Below, piece by piece: positions 39,821 through 48,985 of a stretch of 64,000 bases of DNA. The DNA lies in assembly GCF_013184805.1 (NCBI RefSeq), contig NZ_JAATNG010000002.1:248001-312000 (forward strand), given 5' to 3'. This DNA is from Pseudoruegeria sp. HB172150. GTDB taxonomy: Bacteria; Pseudomonadota; Alphaproteobacteria; Rhodobacterales; Rhodobacteraceae. The notes below the pieces were generated by a model. It saw only the letters and a list, made by a program, of their open reading frames with translations, ran no database searches and had not been told where the DNA came from. The first letter of the stretch is position 1. Each line of letters starts with the position of its first letter. The position numbers and the translations under genes were made by a program.

Positions 39821-39847
39821 AAAACAAAGACGAAAAGGAGGACTGAC

Positions 39848-40264
39848 ATGGTTGAAAAATCCCATACTTCGGGCCTCTGGCCCTCTCTCTACGAACCCTT
39901 CCGCTCCATCGGGCAGCGCGTGTCCGACTGGCTCGCGCCCGCATCCGAAGCGTCGGCCAGCGGCGATGCCTATGTGATCTCGATCGAGCTTCCGGGCGTC
40001 GACGAAAAGGACATCGAACTGTCCGTCGACAACAACGTCGTCACCGTGAAGGGCGAGAAGAAGACCGAGCGCGAGGAAAAGGGCGACACCTGGTACTTCA
40101 GCGAACGCCAATACGGCGCGTTCCAGCGCAGTTTCCGGCTGCCGCCCGACGCCGACGAGTCGAAAATCGGCGCCGACCTGAAGGACGGCGTGCTGACCGT
40201 GACCGTGCCCAAGGCCGGCCCGGAAAGCGCGAAGGCCACGAAGGTCAAGATAAACAAGGCGTAA
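39848..40264 (+). CDS. Small heat-shock protein, Hsp20/alpha-crystallin family
   Basis: The 138-residue chaperone contains the alpha-crystallin domain (YVISIELPGVDEKDIELSV to GVLTVTVPK) including the conserved GVLT motif. It would hold unfolding proteins for refolding by DnaK. AAGGAGGA precedes the ATG, an RpoH-type promoter lies upstream and a strong terminator downstream, so it is a self-contained heat-shock unit. Confidence 0.94.
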   Translation: MVEKSHTSGLWPSLYEPFRSIGQRVSDWLAPASEASASGDAYVISIELPGVDEKDIELSVDNNVVTVKGEKKTEREEKGDTWYFSERQYGAFQRSFRLPPDADESKIGADLKDGVLTVTVPKAGPESAKATKVKINKA

Positions 40265-40277
40265 CAGCCCGTTAGCG

Positions 40278-40302
40278 ACGGCGCCCCACGGGGCGCCGTT
40301 TT
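40278..40302 (+). terminator. Rho-independent terminator after the Hsp20 gene
   Basis: ACGGCGCCCC pairs with GGGGCGCCGT over ten base pairs and is followed by TTTT. It abuts the stop codon of the convergent permease gene and may serve both. Confidence 0.85.
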
Positions 40303-41716
40303 ACATCGCGGCCCAGATCAGAACCCAGCCTGACAGCAGCACGCCGGTCAGAGCGACGTAGCCGAGGTTCCAGTTCAGCCCCACATGCCGCGCGGTGACC
40401 CCGCCGAAATTGCCCACCAGCAGCGTGGTCGCGGTGTAGGGGGAAGTTACACCGCTCATCGCCCACCCGGCGGTGATCGCGACGATGATGTCCGTCGGCG
40501 TCAGCCCCAGTTCCGCGGGCGATGGCAGTACCGGTGCCACCAGCGACACCGCAAGGATCGGGTTCGCCCCGATCTGCCCCGCCAGCGGGATACCCCAGAT
40601 CAACACCAGCAGGATCACCCACCCCGGCACCACCGTCAGATCCAGCCCCGAAGCCTGGATCACCGGCACCAGCAGGTGAGAGCCCATCGTCCCGATGAAC
40701 CCCGCCATCATCAGCAGAACCAGTTCGCTCCGGTATTTCGGCAGATCTCGCGCGAAATATCCGCCGCCGCGCCCCGCCAGCGCCCGGCCTCGGCCGGTCT
40801 CCGACTGGATCAGCACCCAACCGGCCGCGATCAACGGCACGACCACCATCACGACTCCCACCGACCGGATACCGGTGGTCACATGCAGCCCGCCCACCAG
40901 CACCGCCAGCAGCACCAGCAGCAGTAACAGCGGCAGCATCAGCGCCCAGCTGCCCTCCGGCTCATACCGGCGCGGCCCGGTGGCAGTGCGGATTCGCGGC
41001 TTGAAGATCGTGTCCAGCGCCCAGCCTGTCACGATCAGGATCGCGGCGCTCACCAGGCACGGCCCCACCGCCTTGGCCCAGCTCGATCCCGGCACAACCG
41101 AAAGCGATACGGCCATGGCGAAGGCCAGCGGCGACCACGGCAATGACGAAATGAACCCGCGCTGGATCGCCAGCAGCATGCGCCTTATCCGATGCCCCCG
41201 GATCTCCTCGTTCGGCTCGGTCCGGGCGCTGGTCATCGCAAGGCTGCCCAATAGCGCGATAGCCCCGTAATTCAGCAGCAGCGCAAAGATATGCGCCCCG
41301 CCGGTCAGCGCCAGATACCTGCGCCCCGGCGGCTGTTCCGCCAGGAACTTGCCGCACCGCGCGATGGCGGGCGACGTATCGGCGGCATGCCTCAGCGAGG
41401 TCAGCGCCGTGAAGAAGGCCGCGATGAAACTCGCCTTGCCCAGCGCAATGACCAGATCCTCGCCCCATGCCGCGCTGGTCAGCGCCAGCGCGACCGTCAG
41501 CAGGACGCCGACACCGACGAAAATCCTGCCGGTGCGCCCGACGAAGGGTGTCATCAGGGCCAGTGCCGCGATGGCGAACACGCCCGAAACCGGCTCGAAA
41601 ACCGCCAGCCCGGTCCATTCTGTCCCGATCACGGCAAGCAGGACCACCGCCAGCACGAACCCGGTCAGACGGTCCGCGACCGGCGCGGCCGTTGTGGAAG
41701 GTGTGTCTTTCGTCAA
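40301..41716 (-). CDS. Polytopic permease, ion-transporter-superfamily-like
   Basis: The protein of about 470 residues has ten or more helices and two re-entrant-type segments: LLNYGAIALLGSLAMTSART and, near the C-terminus, WAMSGVTSPYTATTLLVGNF. This layout resembles ArsB/NhaD/CitMHS-type carriers, but I do not recognise the specific family or the substrate. No ATG is available near the start; I use the TTG at 41716 (LTKDTPSTT), while a TTG at 41794 would overlap the upstream zinc-ribbon gene by 41 bases. It is probably co-transcribed with that gene. Confidence 0.7.
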   Translation of the reverse strand: MTKDTPSTTAAPVADRLTGFVLAVVLLAVIGTEWTGLAVFEPVSGVFAIAALALMTPFVGRTGRIFVGVGVLLTVALALTSAAWGEDLVIALGKASFIAAFFTALTSLRHAADTSPAIARCGKFLAEQPPGRRYLALTGGAHIFALLLNYGAIALLGSLAMTSARTEPNEEIRGHRIRRMLLAIQRGFISSLPWSPLAFAMAVSLSVVPGSSWAKAVGPCLVSAAILIVTGWALDTIFKPRIRTATGPRRYEPEGSWALMLPLLLLLVLLAVLVGGLHVTTGIRSVGVVMVVVPLIAAGWVLIQSETGRGRALAGRGGGYFARDLPKYRSELVLLMMAGFIGTMGSHLLVPVIQASGLDLTVVPGWVILLVLIWGIPLAGQIGANPILAVSLVAPVLPSPAELGLTPTDIIVAITAGWAMSGVTSPYTATTLLVGNFGGVTARHVGLNWNLGYVALTGVLLSGWVLIWAAM

Positions 41717-41753
41717 ATCCGGTCGTCCGCGATACTCATCAAGCCGCTCGAAG

Positions 41754-42836
41754 TCATTGCGATTGCGCCATGAAATACCCCACTCCAATCGCAACGATCA
41801 GCCCCAGCATGACAGCCACGGCGATCTTCCACGCGGAATACGGCCGCTCGCCCTGAACCCGGCCCGAGCGTCCGTTGACCACGAAACGATAGGTCTTTCC
41901 CTGGTACTTGTAAGCTGCCAGCCACACCGGCAGCAGGATATGCTTGAACGTCACGCCGGACACCTGCGTATCGATCCGGTGAATCCGCTGCCGGTCGCCG
42001 CCGATATCGAACCGCACGTCCCGCTCGATCACCCGGTCCATATAGGCCCGCGCCTCGTGATACCCGTCGCCCAGCTCCACCTGGTAGGCCTCGGCCCGGA
42101 ACCCGGCCAGGTATTCCGGGCTGTAGGGGATCAGCGCCTCCAGATCCCAGGGCTGCAGCGCATCGGTATAGGATTTCGGCAGCGACTTCGACGCCAGCAC
42201 CAGCACGTCGTCGAAGAACCGTGCCACCCGCCCGCGTTTCGACGACCAGCGCACACGCGCCTCCCGCACCTGTTGCGTCTTGCCGTCCCGCGTGACCGTC
42301 CGCGTCACGTAATAGACCGTGCCGCGCTCGCCCGAATACTGCGACTTCGTGTCCGCGTCATAGGTCCAGAACGGCACGTAGATGCCCTGCATCTTGCGCC
42401 CCTTGCGGGCGTATTCCTGCAGCCCGTTCGGCGCGAACCACAGCCGCCCCAGCCAGTCCGTCATCGCCTTGCGCGCCGTGCGCTCGTCCAGCGAAAAGGG
42501 CAGCAGGGCGCGCGGCTTGATATGCCTGTTTACCCCGGTGCCGGTGACCACCGGCGTCGCGCAGAACGGGCACTCCTTGGCGTGCACCGTCTCGTCGAAT
42601 TCGACCTGCGCACCGCAGTTCGGGCATTGCAGGACCCGCGTTTCCTCGATCTCCGCCTCCGGCAGCGCCGCATCCAGCGCCGCCTTGAAGTCCAGCTCGC
42701 GGATCGCCTGAACCCGTTCGCCCTGTTCCAGCAGCACCTCGTTGCCGCAATGATCGCAGATCAGCTTGCCCTCGGCGGGCGCAAACCGAAGGTCGGCGCC
42801 GCACTGGTCGCAGGGAAAGCGGTGCTCTTCTGTCAT
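41754..42836 (-). CDS. Zinc-ribbon protein with C-terminal membrane anchor
   Basis: The 360-residue protein has two zinc ribbons (CDQCGADL...CDHCGNE and CPNCGAQ...CPFCATP), a large soluble middle (VPFWTYDADT, LPVWLAAYKYQGKTY) and one C-terminal helix (AVAVMLGLIVAIGVGYFMA). Genes of this kind, often labelled TFIIB-type or PriA-like zinc ribbon proteins, recur beside SPFH-domain and TelA genes, as here. GGAGAG lies before the ATG at 42836. It probably takes part in a membrane-associated complex; no enzymatic motif is visible. Confidence 0.82.
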   Translation of the reverse strand: MTEEHRFPCDQCGADLRFAPAEGKLICDHCGNEVLLEQGERVQAIRELDFKAALDAALPEAEIEETRVLQCPNCGAQVEFDETVHAKECPFCATPVVTGTGVNRHIKPRALLPFSLDERTARKAMTDWLGRLWFAPNGLQEYARKGRKMQGIYVPFWTYDADTKSQYSGERGTVYYVTRTVTRDGKTQQVREARVRWSSKRGRVARFFDDVLVLASKSLPKSYTDALQPWDLEALIPYSPEYLAGFRAEAYQVELGDGYHEARAYMDRVIERDVRFDIGGDRQRIHRIDTQVSGVTFKHILLPVWLAAYKYQGKTYRFVVNGRSGRVQGERPYSAWKIAVAVMLGLIVAIGVGYFMAQSQ

Positions 42837-42984
42837 GGATCTCTCCGGTGGGGCAGGCATGCAGAAACTAGTGCGCTTCTGCGCGGGGGGAAACCGCGTT
42901 TTCCTGCCGATCGCACGGGCCCATGATTGCATCGCGACGACCGGTGCGTATGGTGCGCCCGAGATCGACGCAGGGAAATTCCCG

Positions 42985-43539
42985 ATGAGAAACAGGCTGA
43001 TCTGCCTCTGCCTGGCAGCCGCAACAGGCGGCGTCCTTGGTGGCCCCGCCGCCGCGCAAAGTGTTGCCTACCGTTTCGAATGGGTCGGCGAGGGCGGTTT
43101 CGTGATGCGTGGCGGCCTGTCATTCCCGGCGGACTTGATGGGCTCTCAGGTGGTGCTCGAGGAGGACGTCGACTGCTTCGTGATCGAGGGCGAGCGCGAC
43201 GGCCAGCCGCTGGGGCGCTGGGCGCTGGGCATGCTGGAAGACGACACGACCTGGATGCTGACTTTCGACCCGGTGGTCGAGGAATTCATCGTCTACGGGC
43301 CAGAGGCACCGATGCCGCAGGCCTGGAACATGGACGGCTTGGGCTACGACTGCGGCGCCGAGGGTTTCGGCTTCAACATCGGCAACGCGGCGCAGGATCT
43401 CTGCGTCAATGGAGAGCTGATGGTGGCAAGCCAGGTCGATCCCAGACGGCCCTTCCCGGTGGAACGCGACGACAATTTCGCGTTCCCGTCCGACGCCTGC
43501 CACGGAACCATGCTCATGAGTTCGCTGGAATCTGACTGA
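42985..43539 (+). CDS. Secreted protein of unknown function
   Basis: The 184-residue protein has a clear Sec signal (CLCLAAATGGVLGGPAAAQ) and an acidic mature domain with four cysteines (DCFVIEG, YDCGAEGF, DLCVNGE, DACHGTM) that could make two disulfides in the periplasm. It is the only plus-strand gene within the minus-strand cluster. The family is not recognised. Confidence 0.75.
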   Translation: MRNRLICLCLAAATGGVLGGPAAAQSVAYRFEWVGEGGFVMRGGLSFPADLMGSQVVLEEDVDCFVIEGERDGQPLGRWALGMLEDDTTWMLTFDPVVEEFIVYGPEAPMPQAWNMDGLGYDCGAEGFGFNIGNAAQDLCVNGELMVASQVDPRRPFPVERDDNFAFPSDACHGTMLMSSLESD

Positions 43540-43566
43540 GGCGCCGCCGTTCAGCGGCGCACCACG

Positions 43567-44058
43567 TCAGCCGCGGGCTCGGATCATGCGGGTAAGCGTG
43601 CCATCCCGCATCACGTACTGATGGAAGATCGCCACGGCCGCATGGGCGAGCGCAAGAATGACCAGCAGATTGCCGATGGTCTCGTGAACTTCCCCGGCCT
43701 CGCGAAGCCCGAAATACCACGCGGCGCTGCCCGACAGCGGCACAAACAGCATCAGCAGATACAGCAGGCGATGCCCCCAGACAGCCGTGATCTCCATCCA
43801 TTTCGGCGTGCCGTCCGCAGGCTCCGGCGCGCCCTGAACGGCCCGGACGACAAGCCGGATCAGCACCAGCACGAAAACGGCGGTGCCCAGCCAGACATGC
43901 GGCGGGTTGTCGGCAAATCCGGTCCAGCCGGTATCGCGGATCGCGCGCGTCGCGTCGCGCATCTGGTCGTGGCTGAACCACGCCGCGGCGATCAGAACAG
44001 CGACCAGCCAGTGAAGACTGATCTGCAGGGTCGAATATCCGGCTTTGCCCTCGGGCAT
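43567..44058 (-). CDS. Cytochrome b561-type protein
   Basis: The 163-residue protein has four helices with heme-ligand histidines in ISLHWLVAVLIAAAWFSHD, PHVWLG, and AHAAVAIFHQYVMRDG near the end. Bacterial b561 (CybB-like) proteins shuttle electrons from quinol, some to superoxide. It lies 70 bases downstream of the SPFH-GYF gene on the same strand and could be part of the same stress cluster. Confidence 0.9.
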   Translation of the reverse strand: MPEGKAGYSTLQISLHWLVAVLIAAAWFSHDQMRDATRAIRDTGWTGFADNPPHVWLGTAVFVLVLIRLVVRAVQGAPEPADGTPKWMEITAVWGHRLLYLLMLFVPLSGSAAWYFGLREAGEVHETIGNLLVILALAHAAVAIFHQYVMRDGTLTRMIRARG

Positions 44059-44128
44059 GGCTGAGTCCTTTCCGGTAAAACGGCGCGCTTCGAGGAATAC
44101 TACGCGGCAGCGCGCCGTTTCCGTCGCC

Positions 44129-45253
44129 TCAAATGCCCGGAGGCGGAGGCGGCGGCATCACCGTGAAAAGCTGTGCCAGTTCGTTCACATCCTCGGCCTT
44201 CATCCAGCCGTCCTGCCCGGCGGTCCAGACAAAGCTTTCGCGCGTCAATTCTCCGGCTGCTGCCATCCGCCCCAGCGACGCCTTCGAAAACGGCCCCTTG
44301 GTCGCGCCATTCTCGGCGATGTGCCAGACTTTCTCGGCCGGCGGCGGTGGCGGGGCAGGGGCGGCTGCCGCCTGCGGCGCGTGCTGCGCCTGCGGTACCG
44401 CGCCCCAAGGTCCCATGTTCTGCGCCATCGCCATTCCCATCCCGGCACCCAGCCCCGCGGCCATCCCGCCGCCCGCCGGGTTCTTCGCCGCCGCGGTCAT
44501 CGCTTCGGCCGCCGAGAACTGGGTGTATTTCCCAAGATCGCCCACCACGCCCATCGAGGTGCGCCGGTCCAGTGCCTCCTCCACCGCGGGCGGCAGAGAG
44601 ATGTTCTCGATGTAGAATTCCGGGATCGCCAGCCCGTACTCTGCGACGATGGGCGAGATTTCCGCCGCGATCATCTTGCCCAGATCCGCCGTGTTCGCCG
44701 CCATGTCCAGCACCGGGATGCCGGAACTCGCGATCACCCGCGAAAACTCCTGCACGATGATGTTGCGCACCTGGAACGAAATCTCGTCCATGGTGAACTC
44801 GCCGTCGGTCCCGACGATTTCTGTCATGAACTTCGCCGGATCCGTCACCCGCACCGCGTAGGTCCCGAAGGCGCGGATCCGCGTCGGCCCGAACTCCGGA
44901 TCACGCAGCATGATCGGGTTCTTCGTGCCCCATTTAAGATCGGTGAACCGCGTCGTGTTGACGAAATAGATCTCGGACTTGAACGGCGATTTGAAACCGT
45001 GGTCCCAGTGCTGCAGCGTCGTCATGATCGGCATGTTGTTGGTCTCGAGCATGTAGAGACCGGGCGTGAAAACGTCCGCCAGCTGCCCCTCGTGCACGAA
45101 AACCGCCGCCTGTCCTTCTCGCACCGTCAGCTTGGCGCCGTACTTGATCTCGTGGCCATGCCGCTCGAACCGCCAGACCATGGTGTCGCGGGTGTCGTCG
45201 ACCCAGTGAATGACGTCGATGAATTCGCCGCTGAGGAAATCGAAAATGCCCAT
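44129..45253 (-). CDS. SPFH-domain protein with C-terminal GYF_2 domain (YdjI-like)
   Basis: The 374-residue protein has an SPFH/virion-core-like domain (residues 1 to about 240; VIHWVDDTRDTMVWRF, RIRAFGTYAVRV), an Ala/Gly/Pro-rich linker, and a GYF_2 domain (WHIAENGATKGPFSKASLG) that binds proline-rich or other short peptides. GGAGGT lies before the ATG at 45253. Relatives such as Bacillus YdjI work with zinc-ribbon and PspA-like membrane-stress proteins. The gene lies in the TelA/XpaC cluster. Confidence 0.88.
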   Translation of the reverse strand: MGIFDFLSGEFIDVIHWVDDTRDTMVWRFERHGHEIKYGAKLTVREGQAAVFVHEGQLADVFTPGLYMLETNNMPIMTTLQHWDHGFKSPFKSEIYFVNTTRFTDLKWGTKNPIMLRDPEFGPTRIRAFGTYAVRVTDPAKFMTEIVGTDGEFTMDEISFQVRNIIVQEFSRVIASSGIPVLDMAANTADLGKMIAAEISPIVAEYGLAIPEFYIENISLPPAVEEALDRRTSMGVVGDLGKYTQFSAAEAMTAAAKNPAGGGMAAGLGAGMGMAMAQNMGPWGAVPQAQHAPQAAAAPAPPPPPAEKVWHIAENGATKGPFSKASLGRMAAAGELTRESFVWTAGQDGWMKAEDVNELAQLFTVMPPPPPPGI

Positions 45254-45421
45254 CGGGGACCTCCGCAATGCTTTTGCCGAAGGTGTAGCGCATCGGCGCA
45301 GGACGGACTAGGGAAACCGGCTATACCCCGGCAACAGTGGCGAAAAGCTGATCGTGCGGGACTGCAGGGCGGGGGGTTCGTGACCCGGTGCAGCTGTCGG
45401 ATGGCGTGTGCCGGCCCCATA

Positions 45422-45856
45422 TTACCCTGCCACCGTCCGCGGCGACGTGGCATCGCGCGCGCCGTCGAGCATCGCACCCGCGGCAATGGAATATAGCTCC
45501 GACCACGCTGCCATGTCCGTTTCCGACCAGTTCGGCACCTGTTCGGCAAGCGTTTCCAGCAGCGCCTGCGCAACGACCCCGTAATGCGCCTCGACCGCGC
45601 CGTACCCGGCGTGACGACGGCCCAGGTCGCCCAGTGCCGGAACGAGAGCTTCAAGGTTGTCCAGCATCTGCACCACCAGCGCCAGCGTCTTCTGCAGCTT
45701 TACCGCCTGCGCGGTAATGTCATCCTCGAACAGCGGCCGCACCTCCGGCGCCAGATCGAACAGCCGGGCATAGAATTCGCGGGCAAATTGCGGTGTCGCG
45801 ATCTTCATGTTCGCGAAACCGGTCCGGATACGAAGTTTCTGGGTGTCGTCGAGCAT
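45422..45856 (-). CDS. Bacterial haemoglobin-type globin
   Basis: The 144-residue protein matches single-domain globins such as Vgb. The proximal His82 is in LGRRHAGYG, a Gln near position 50 fits the distal E7 site, and the N-terminal helix IRTGFANMKIATPQFAREFY is typical. Such globins bind O2 or NO. It lies between the DUF2927 and SPFH-GYF genes on the same strand. Confidence 0.87.
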   Translation of the reverse strand: MLDDTQKLRIRTGFANMKIATPQFAREFYARLFDLAPEVRPLFEDDITAQAVKLQKTLALVVQMLDNLEALVPALGDLGRRHAGYGAVEAHYGVVAQALLETLAEQVPNWSETDMAAWSELYSIAAGAMLDGARDATSPRTVAG

Positions 45857-45925
45857 CGCGGTACCCTCCGTTGGCGCAGCGAAGGGTAGGGCCGATAATC
45901 TGAAGATCGGGTTAGGGCCGGGCGA

Positions 45926-46873
45926 TCAGGATTCGCCGCCCAGTAGCTCGGCGGCGATCACTTCGGCAACCGGACGCGCCTCCTGCTCCGTCATGTTGCT
46001 GCGCATCCGCGGATCGTAGAGCATCTGCAGCAACATCTCGTCATGCGTCGTCAGCAGCCCGAATTCCTCGTCGTCGTTGAAGATCGACGGCCGCGCCTTG
46101 GGGCTGTCGTTCGACAGGCCCAGACCCTGCGCCAGTTCTTCGTGGAAGCAGGACAGGCGCAGCAGATCGGGATGCTCGCCGCGGATCACCGCCACGGCCT
46201 GCGTGTAAGATCCGTCATCCCGCGCATCGCGTGCGAAGACCAGACAAAACGTCGACCGGCGCATGTTTTCCACGGTACTGATCGCGCCCTGGCTGATATC
46301 CGGAATGATCTTGCGCAGCTCAGGGCCGATATTCCGCCGCTCGTCCTCGTTGACGACAAAGACATGGTAATTGGCGTTGCGCCCGTTGGTCATGGTGATC
46401 GGCAGCCCGCTGACCCGCGACAGCCTGGCCGCATAGGATGCGATCGACCGCCGGTCGATCTCGCGCTGGTCCTCGGGCACCGTGGCACCGAAATTCACCT
46501 GCATGCGCACCGGCTCGTTCCAGCGGTGCAGCCGGCTTTCGGTCTGCTGCGGCACCAGCCTGCCACCGATATTCGCGAATTCCTCGTAAAGCGCGATGCG
46601 GATGAAGTTTTCGACCAGCTGACGCTCGGAAAACGGCGTGTCCGGGCCACCGCCATCGGTGCGCAGCAGGCCCTGCGCCTTCAGATCGGCCTCGACCCGG
46701 GCGAAATAGGCGGCGAGCTCGCGGCTTTCCTCCGACGGTTCAACCGGATCTGCCTCGACCGGGGCTTCCGGCCGGGTCGCGGGGGGCGGAGAGGTCAGCA
46801 GGACATTGTCGCAGCCCGACAGAACCAGCATGCCCGCCAGTGCAATCCCTCCCAGTCCCCTCGGCCGCGGCAC
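45926..46873 (-). CDS. DUF2927 lipoprotein
   Basis: The 315-residue protein starts (GTG) with a lipoprotein signal ending LVLSGC, then a Pro-rich stretch and a DUF2927 domain containing CFHEELAQGLGLSND, a histidine-glutamate motif like that of metallopeptidases (HEELAQ) without the full HExxH. The start lies eight bases after the TelA stop and follows GAGGAA, so the two are coupled. The family function is unknown; this gene order with TelA and XpaC recurs in Rhodobacterales. Confidence 0.85.
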   Translation of the reverse strand: MPRPRGLGGIALAGMLVLSGCDNVLLTSPPPATRPEAPVEADPVEPSEESRELAAYFARVEADLKAQGLLRTDGGGPDTPFSERQLVENFIRIALYEEFANIGGRLVPQQTESRLHRWNEPVRMQVNFGATVPEDQREIDRRSIASYAARLSRVSGLPITMTNGRNANYHVFVVNEDERRNIGPELRKIIPDISQGAISTVENMRRSTFCLVFARDARDDGSYTQAVAVIRGEHPDLLRLSCFHEELAQGLGLSNDSPKARPSIFNDDEEFGLLTTHDEMLLQMLYDPRMRSNMTEQEARPVAEVIAAELLGGES

Positions 46874-46880
46874 CCGTTCC

Positions 46881-48074
46881 TCAGTTGCCGGGTACGGCAG
46901 AGCCGACGGTGTCGCCCGATTTGTCCTTGCGGGCCTTGGCGGATGCGAGCGTGTCGCGCAATTCCTTCTCCATCTTCTGCAGGTCTTGCTCGGCGGCGGC
47001 GCGACGGGACTTGCCCTCGTCGGCGATCTGTAGGCTTTCCTCGATGGTGGCGATCAGATCGGCATTCGCGGCCTTCACCGACTCGATGTCGAACACGCCC
47101 CGCTCCATCTCGGTGCGCACGGCCGCGTTGGCCTCGCGCAGGTTCTTTGCATTGGCGGTCAGCAGTTCGTTGGTCAGGTCGTTCGCCTCGCGCACTGCCT
47201 TGGCGGCTTCCGAGGAACGCTGGATCGTGACCGCCTGCGCAAGCTGCGTCTCCCACAGCGGCACGGTGTTCACAAGGGTGGAGTTGATCTTGGTGACCAG
47301 AGACTTGTCGTTCTCCTGCACCAGCCGGATCGACGGCAGCGATTGCATCGTCACCTGACGCGTCAGCTTGAGGTCATGCACCCGGCGCTCCAGGTCGTCG
47401 CGGGCAGAGCGCATGTCGCGCAGCTCCTGCGCCTTCATCACGCCCTGATCCTCGGCGGCGGCCTCGACTTCCTTTTCCTTCGCAGGGATCGTCTGGGTGT
47501 CCAGCTCCTCCAGCTTCTCCTCGCCGGCGGCGATGTAAAGGCCCAGCTCGTCGTAGAAATCCAGCGTCTTCTCGTACAGCACGTCGAGCGACTTGATGTC
47601 TTTCAGCAGTTTGTGCTCATGGCCAAGCAGGTTGTCGGTGATCTTGTCGATCTGGCCCTGCACATCCTCGTAGCGGGCCACGAACTTGGCCATCGGGGCC
47701 ATTTTGCCCGTCAGTTTCTCCCACCAGGTCTGCTTGCGCCTCACGTCCAGTTCGGACACCGAGAAGCCGCGGATCGCGGTGACGATATCGCGCAGCGAAT
47801 CTCCGGCGGGGCCGACATCCTTGTTGCGCACGTCGGTCAGCATCGCCTGGCTAATCTGCTGCAGTTCCGCCTGCGCGGCAGAGCCGAAGCCGATGATCGA
47901 ATTGGCGTCGCCCATGTCGAGCTCGTCCATCCGCTTGCGGATTTCCGCGGCGACCGGCGCGTCGGCCTCCTTCAGGGGCACCAGCTCGCCCTTCGGTTCC
48001 GGCAGGATCACCGCAGTAACCTTCTCGACATCCTTGAGCGCTTCCTCGGCCTTCTGACGTACAGACTCAGTCAT
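46881..48074 (-). CDS. Toxic anion resistance protein TelA-like
   Basis: The 397-residue, mostly helical protein matches TelA throughout, including MDELDMGDANSIIGFGSAAQ, the central WWEKLTGK and IPAKEKEVE, and LVTKINSTLVNTVPLWETQL. TelA proteins were first linked to tellurite resistance and are now tied to envelope-stress functions together with TerD/XpaC-type proteins. It starts 26 bases after the XpaC gene. It contains no membrane helix and probably acts at the inner membrane face. Confidence 0.93.
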   Translation of the reverse strand: MTESVRQKAEEALKDVEKVTAVILPEPKGELVPLKEADAPVAAEIRKRMDELDMGDANSIIGFGSAAQAELQQISQAMLTDVRNKDVGPAGDSLRDIVTAIRGFSVSELDVRRKQTWWEKLTGKMAPMAKFVARYEDVQGQIDKITDNLLGHEHKLLKDIKSLDVLYEKTLDFYDELGLYIAAGEEKLEELDTQTIPAKEKEVEAAAEDQGVMKAQELRDMRSARDDLERRVHDLKLTRQVTMQSLPSIRLVQENDKSLVTKINSTLVNTVPLWETQLAQAVTIQRSSEAAKAVREANDLTNELLTANAKNLREANAAVRTEMERGVFDIESVKAANADLIATIEESLQIADEGKSRRAAAEQDLQKMEKELRDTLASAKARKDKSGDTVGSAVPGN

Positions 48075-48100
48075 GGTTCAGACCCCCTGGTTCCCCAATG

Positions 48101-48982
48101 CTATTCCGGCCGAACGCCTTCACGGGCCAGCCTGTCACGTAATACTTCTATCTCGATATCCAAATCGGTTCGATTGTCGGTCAACAGCTTCTCTGTCTGT
48201 GCGCTGAAATTCGCCTCGAGGTCGTCGAGAAGCGATTCATAATCAGCACGCGCGCTTTCATCCCGGGTTCGTGCGTAGAGGTCCGCAAACTTGACCGTCG
48301 CATCCCGCACGCCCAACAGGTAGACGCTCAGGTATTTCCGCGCGCCGGTCAGGTCGCGCGGGTCGTTTTCCACCGTCCGGAACATCTCGCGCACCGTCGC
48401 CTGAAACTGCGACACGCGCCGCTCCAGTTTCCGGTCTCCGGCGCGAAGGATGGCGTCGGACATTGCCTTGAGGTGCTTTTCCGCCTCATCGACCGCGCGC
48501 GCCACGCGATCCGACTGGAACTGGTCGATCCCTTCGGCGCCCTTGTCGCGCATCGGATCCGGCCCGAAGGCCATGAAATGCAGGATAACACCCAGACCGG
48601 CGAAAATTGCCGGGTTCAGCAGGCTGGCCTCCGCGCTGTATCCGGCGATCGCAAGCCCGGCCCCGGTCATGATCGAACCGAACATCTTCCGGGGAAAGCC
48701 CGGACGCCGCGCCACCCGGCGCGCGTCATATTCGGCCTCGGCCCGCAGCCCCTCGCGCGTCAGCCATGCAGCCAGCATCAGCACGCCGAACCCGACGATG
48801 TTCTGCGCCATGCCTAGCGGTTCGTGGAAGAAGGCAGAAACGATCAGCGGCAGCGGCACGATGAACAGCAGGTTTGCCCGCACGGTACTGGGCCATTTGC
48901 CGCGAAAGCCTGTCCGCGGGGGCGCTCCGCTCCCTCCCGGTGTGCCATCCGGGCTGTATTTGCCGCCATACCTTTCGGCCAT
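48101..48982 (-). CDS. XpaC-family membrane protein (5-bromo-4-chloroindolyl phosphate hydrolysis protein)
   Basis: The 293-residue protein has a Gly/Pro-rich N-terminus, two to four membrane helices (FIVPLPLIVSAFF, MAQNIVGFGVLMLAAW, GLGVILHFMAFG) and a helical C-terminal half (ARTRDESARADYESLLDDLE) characteristic of XpaC. XpaC is regularly paired with TelA, as here. It follows the 67-residue membrane gene by three bases. Confidence 0.87.
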   Translation of the reverse strand: MAERYGGKYSPDGTPGGSGAPPRTGFRGKWPSTVRANLLFIVPLPLIVSAFFHEPLGMAQNIVGFGVLMLAAWLTREGLRAEAEYDARRVARRPGFPRKMFGSIMTGAGLAIAGYSAEASLLNPAIFAGLGVILHFMAFGPDPMRDKGAEGIDQFQSDRVARAVDEAEKHLKAMSDAILRAGDRKLERRVSQFQATVREMFRTVENDPRDLTGARKYLSVYLLGVRDATVKFADLYARTRDESARADYESLLDDLEANFSAQTEKLLTDNRTDLDIEIEVLRDRLAREGVRPE

Positions 48983-48985
48983 CGG

